Shown here one piece after another: positions 63,443 to 64,000 of a stretch of 64,000 bases of DNA. Position 1 is the first letter of the stretch, and every line of letters starts with the position of its first letter. Origin of the DNA: Pseudanabaena biceps (GTDB taxonomy: Bacteria; Cyanobacteriota; Cyanobacteriia; Pseudanabaenales; Pseudanabaenaceae); assembly GCA_013361095.1 (NCBI GenBank), contig JAATWA010000001.1, positions 682,001 through 746,000 of the forward strand, read 5' to 3'. Below the pieces are notes generated by a model, which had not been told where the DNA came from, did no database searches, and saw nothing but the letters and a program-made list of their open reading frames with translations. The translations under genes were made by a program, and so were the position numbers.

Positions 63443-64000
63443 AAAGCGCAAAGCGCTGTATTTTGCCGACTAGCGATCGCCCGATGTAATTACTATTTTG
63501 GGACTGCGAGTTGACTTCGCTGGGGCTAGCCACCCAAGGGCAATGGGGATCAAAAAGTGTAGAAAGTTGTGGTGAAGCTAGTCCCAGAACCTTAGCAGGA
63601 TTGACACTCAATGCTTGCCACAACTCCGCGCCAGTTAGCAAACCTGTATTAACTAAGCTTTGCCATAACACAGGAATTGCAAACTGTAAGCCGATCGCAC
63701 CCACAGGAGCAACTTCAAAGGGAACTACTTTTTCTTCGTAGGCACAGGGTGTGTGGTCGATCGCAATGCTATCGATCGCGCCAGTGCGAATCCCCGTAAT
63801 TAAGGCAAGGCGATCGTTTTCACTACCCAGAGGGGGCATCAAGCGCAAATTGGGATCATAGGTATCTAAATCGCGATCGCAATGACACAAATGTAGCCAA
63901 GTTGTACTAGCCGTGACAGGTAAGCCATCATTTTTAGCTTGGGCAATCAGTTCCACACTTTGAGCTGTGGAGATCCTCATAAAGTGAGTGGGCGCTTTGG
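63438..64000 (-). CDS. pyrC: Dihydroorotase, C-terminal part (truncated by window edge)
   Basis: At least 187 codons; the N-terminus lies beyond 64000. Dihydroorotase cyclises carbamoyl-aspartate to dihydroorotate in pyrimidine synthesis. Seen: THFMRISTAQSVELIAQAKN (a metal-site His region), VTASTTWLHLCHCD, NLRLMPPLGSENDRLALITG, catalytic Asp in IDSIAIDHTPCAYEEK, and SVNPAKVLGL. This is the amidohydrolase class of about 430 residues. Its last residues QRFALS and stop TAA are encoded by the family A end CAGCGCTTTGCGCTTTCATAA. The repeat has therefore replaced the original C-terminus, or always formed it. Confidence 0.9.
   Translation of the reverse strand, partial: KAPTHFMRISTAQSVELIAQAKNDGLPVTASTTWLHLCHCDRDLDTYDPNLRLMPPLGSENDRLALITGIRTGAIDSIAIDHTPCAYEEKVVPFEVAPVGAIGLQFAIPVLWQSLVNTGLLTGAELWQALSVNPAKVLGLASPQLSTLFDPHCPWVASPSEVNSQSQNSNYIGRSLVGKIQRFALS

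Overview
The window is a gene-dense piece of a cyanobacterial chromosome. The evidence is the very frequent HIP1-type octamer GCGATCGC inside genes, together with cyanobacterial signature genes: the clock output kinase sasA, opcA beside zwf, the nitrate reductase helper narM, a gas vesicle gene (gvpG), DevB/DevC exporter parts and C5-pathway hemL. Moderate GC, a gas vesicle gene and hairpin-filled spacers suggest a Pseudanabaena-like gas-vacuolate lineage, but that placement is inference. No tRNA, rRNA, CRISPR array, intact transposase or prophage was recognised.

Layout. 0-6 kb: the end of hisH, a secreted DUF2808 protein, surE, a family-4 glycosyltransferase, pyrD, an orphan gvpG and cobH. 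5-10 kb: a REC-GGDEF diguanylate cyclase beside a large PAS/GAF hybrid kinase with HPt, a likely phosphorelay pair. 10-18 kb: mnmE, a stress-protein-like ORF, menE, a phasin-like protein, a TPR protein and sasA. 18-26 kb: recJ, a broken AAA-like fragment, an MscS channel with a cyclic-nucleotide domain, a beta-propeller protein and an ABC exporter half. 26-34 kb: an RNase II/R family enzyme, mutS2, narM, a NERD-domain protein and an OmpR-type regulator. 34-42 kb: hemL, a coiled-coil protein, CIRCE-groES-groEL and zwf-opcA. 42-53 kb: a DEDDh exonuclease, a deoxyhypusine-synthase-like gene with a long, structured upstream region, a PilJ-like chemoreceptor followed by a CheA-like protein with degenerate catalytic motifs, and a LivH-type permease. 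53-64 kb: a CysQ-like phosphatase, an ECF-type ATPase, a YbjN protein, a lipoate ligase family protein, an RluE-like pseudouridine synthase, a DppB permease, devB-devC without devA, trmB, an APH-family kinase and the end of pyrC.

The dominant unexplained feature is a dense set of hairpin elements. More than fifty near-perfect inverted repeats, with arms of about 10-33 bp and usually a 3-nt loop flanked by GC (GC-NNN-GC, most often GCGAAGC or its complement GCTTCGC), fill most intergenic regions. The arm sequence differs from copy to copy while the two arms stay matched. The elements fall into recognisable frames with conserved outer ends. Family A has ends like AGTCAGGACATAAAACCC and GAAAGCGCAAAGCGCTGTA. 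Family B has ACTCCCTTCCCAGT. Family C is MITE-like, with terminal repeats near AAGTAGNTAGGCGTAATTA. Family D has AGCAATTCTCATTAT. Several have entered reading frames: they encode part of MenE, part of RecJ, the glycosyltransferase N-terminus and the PyrC C-terminus. This resembles the protein-coding palindromic elements known from Rickettsia.
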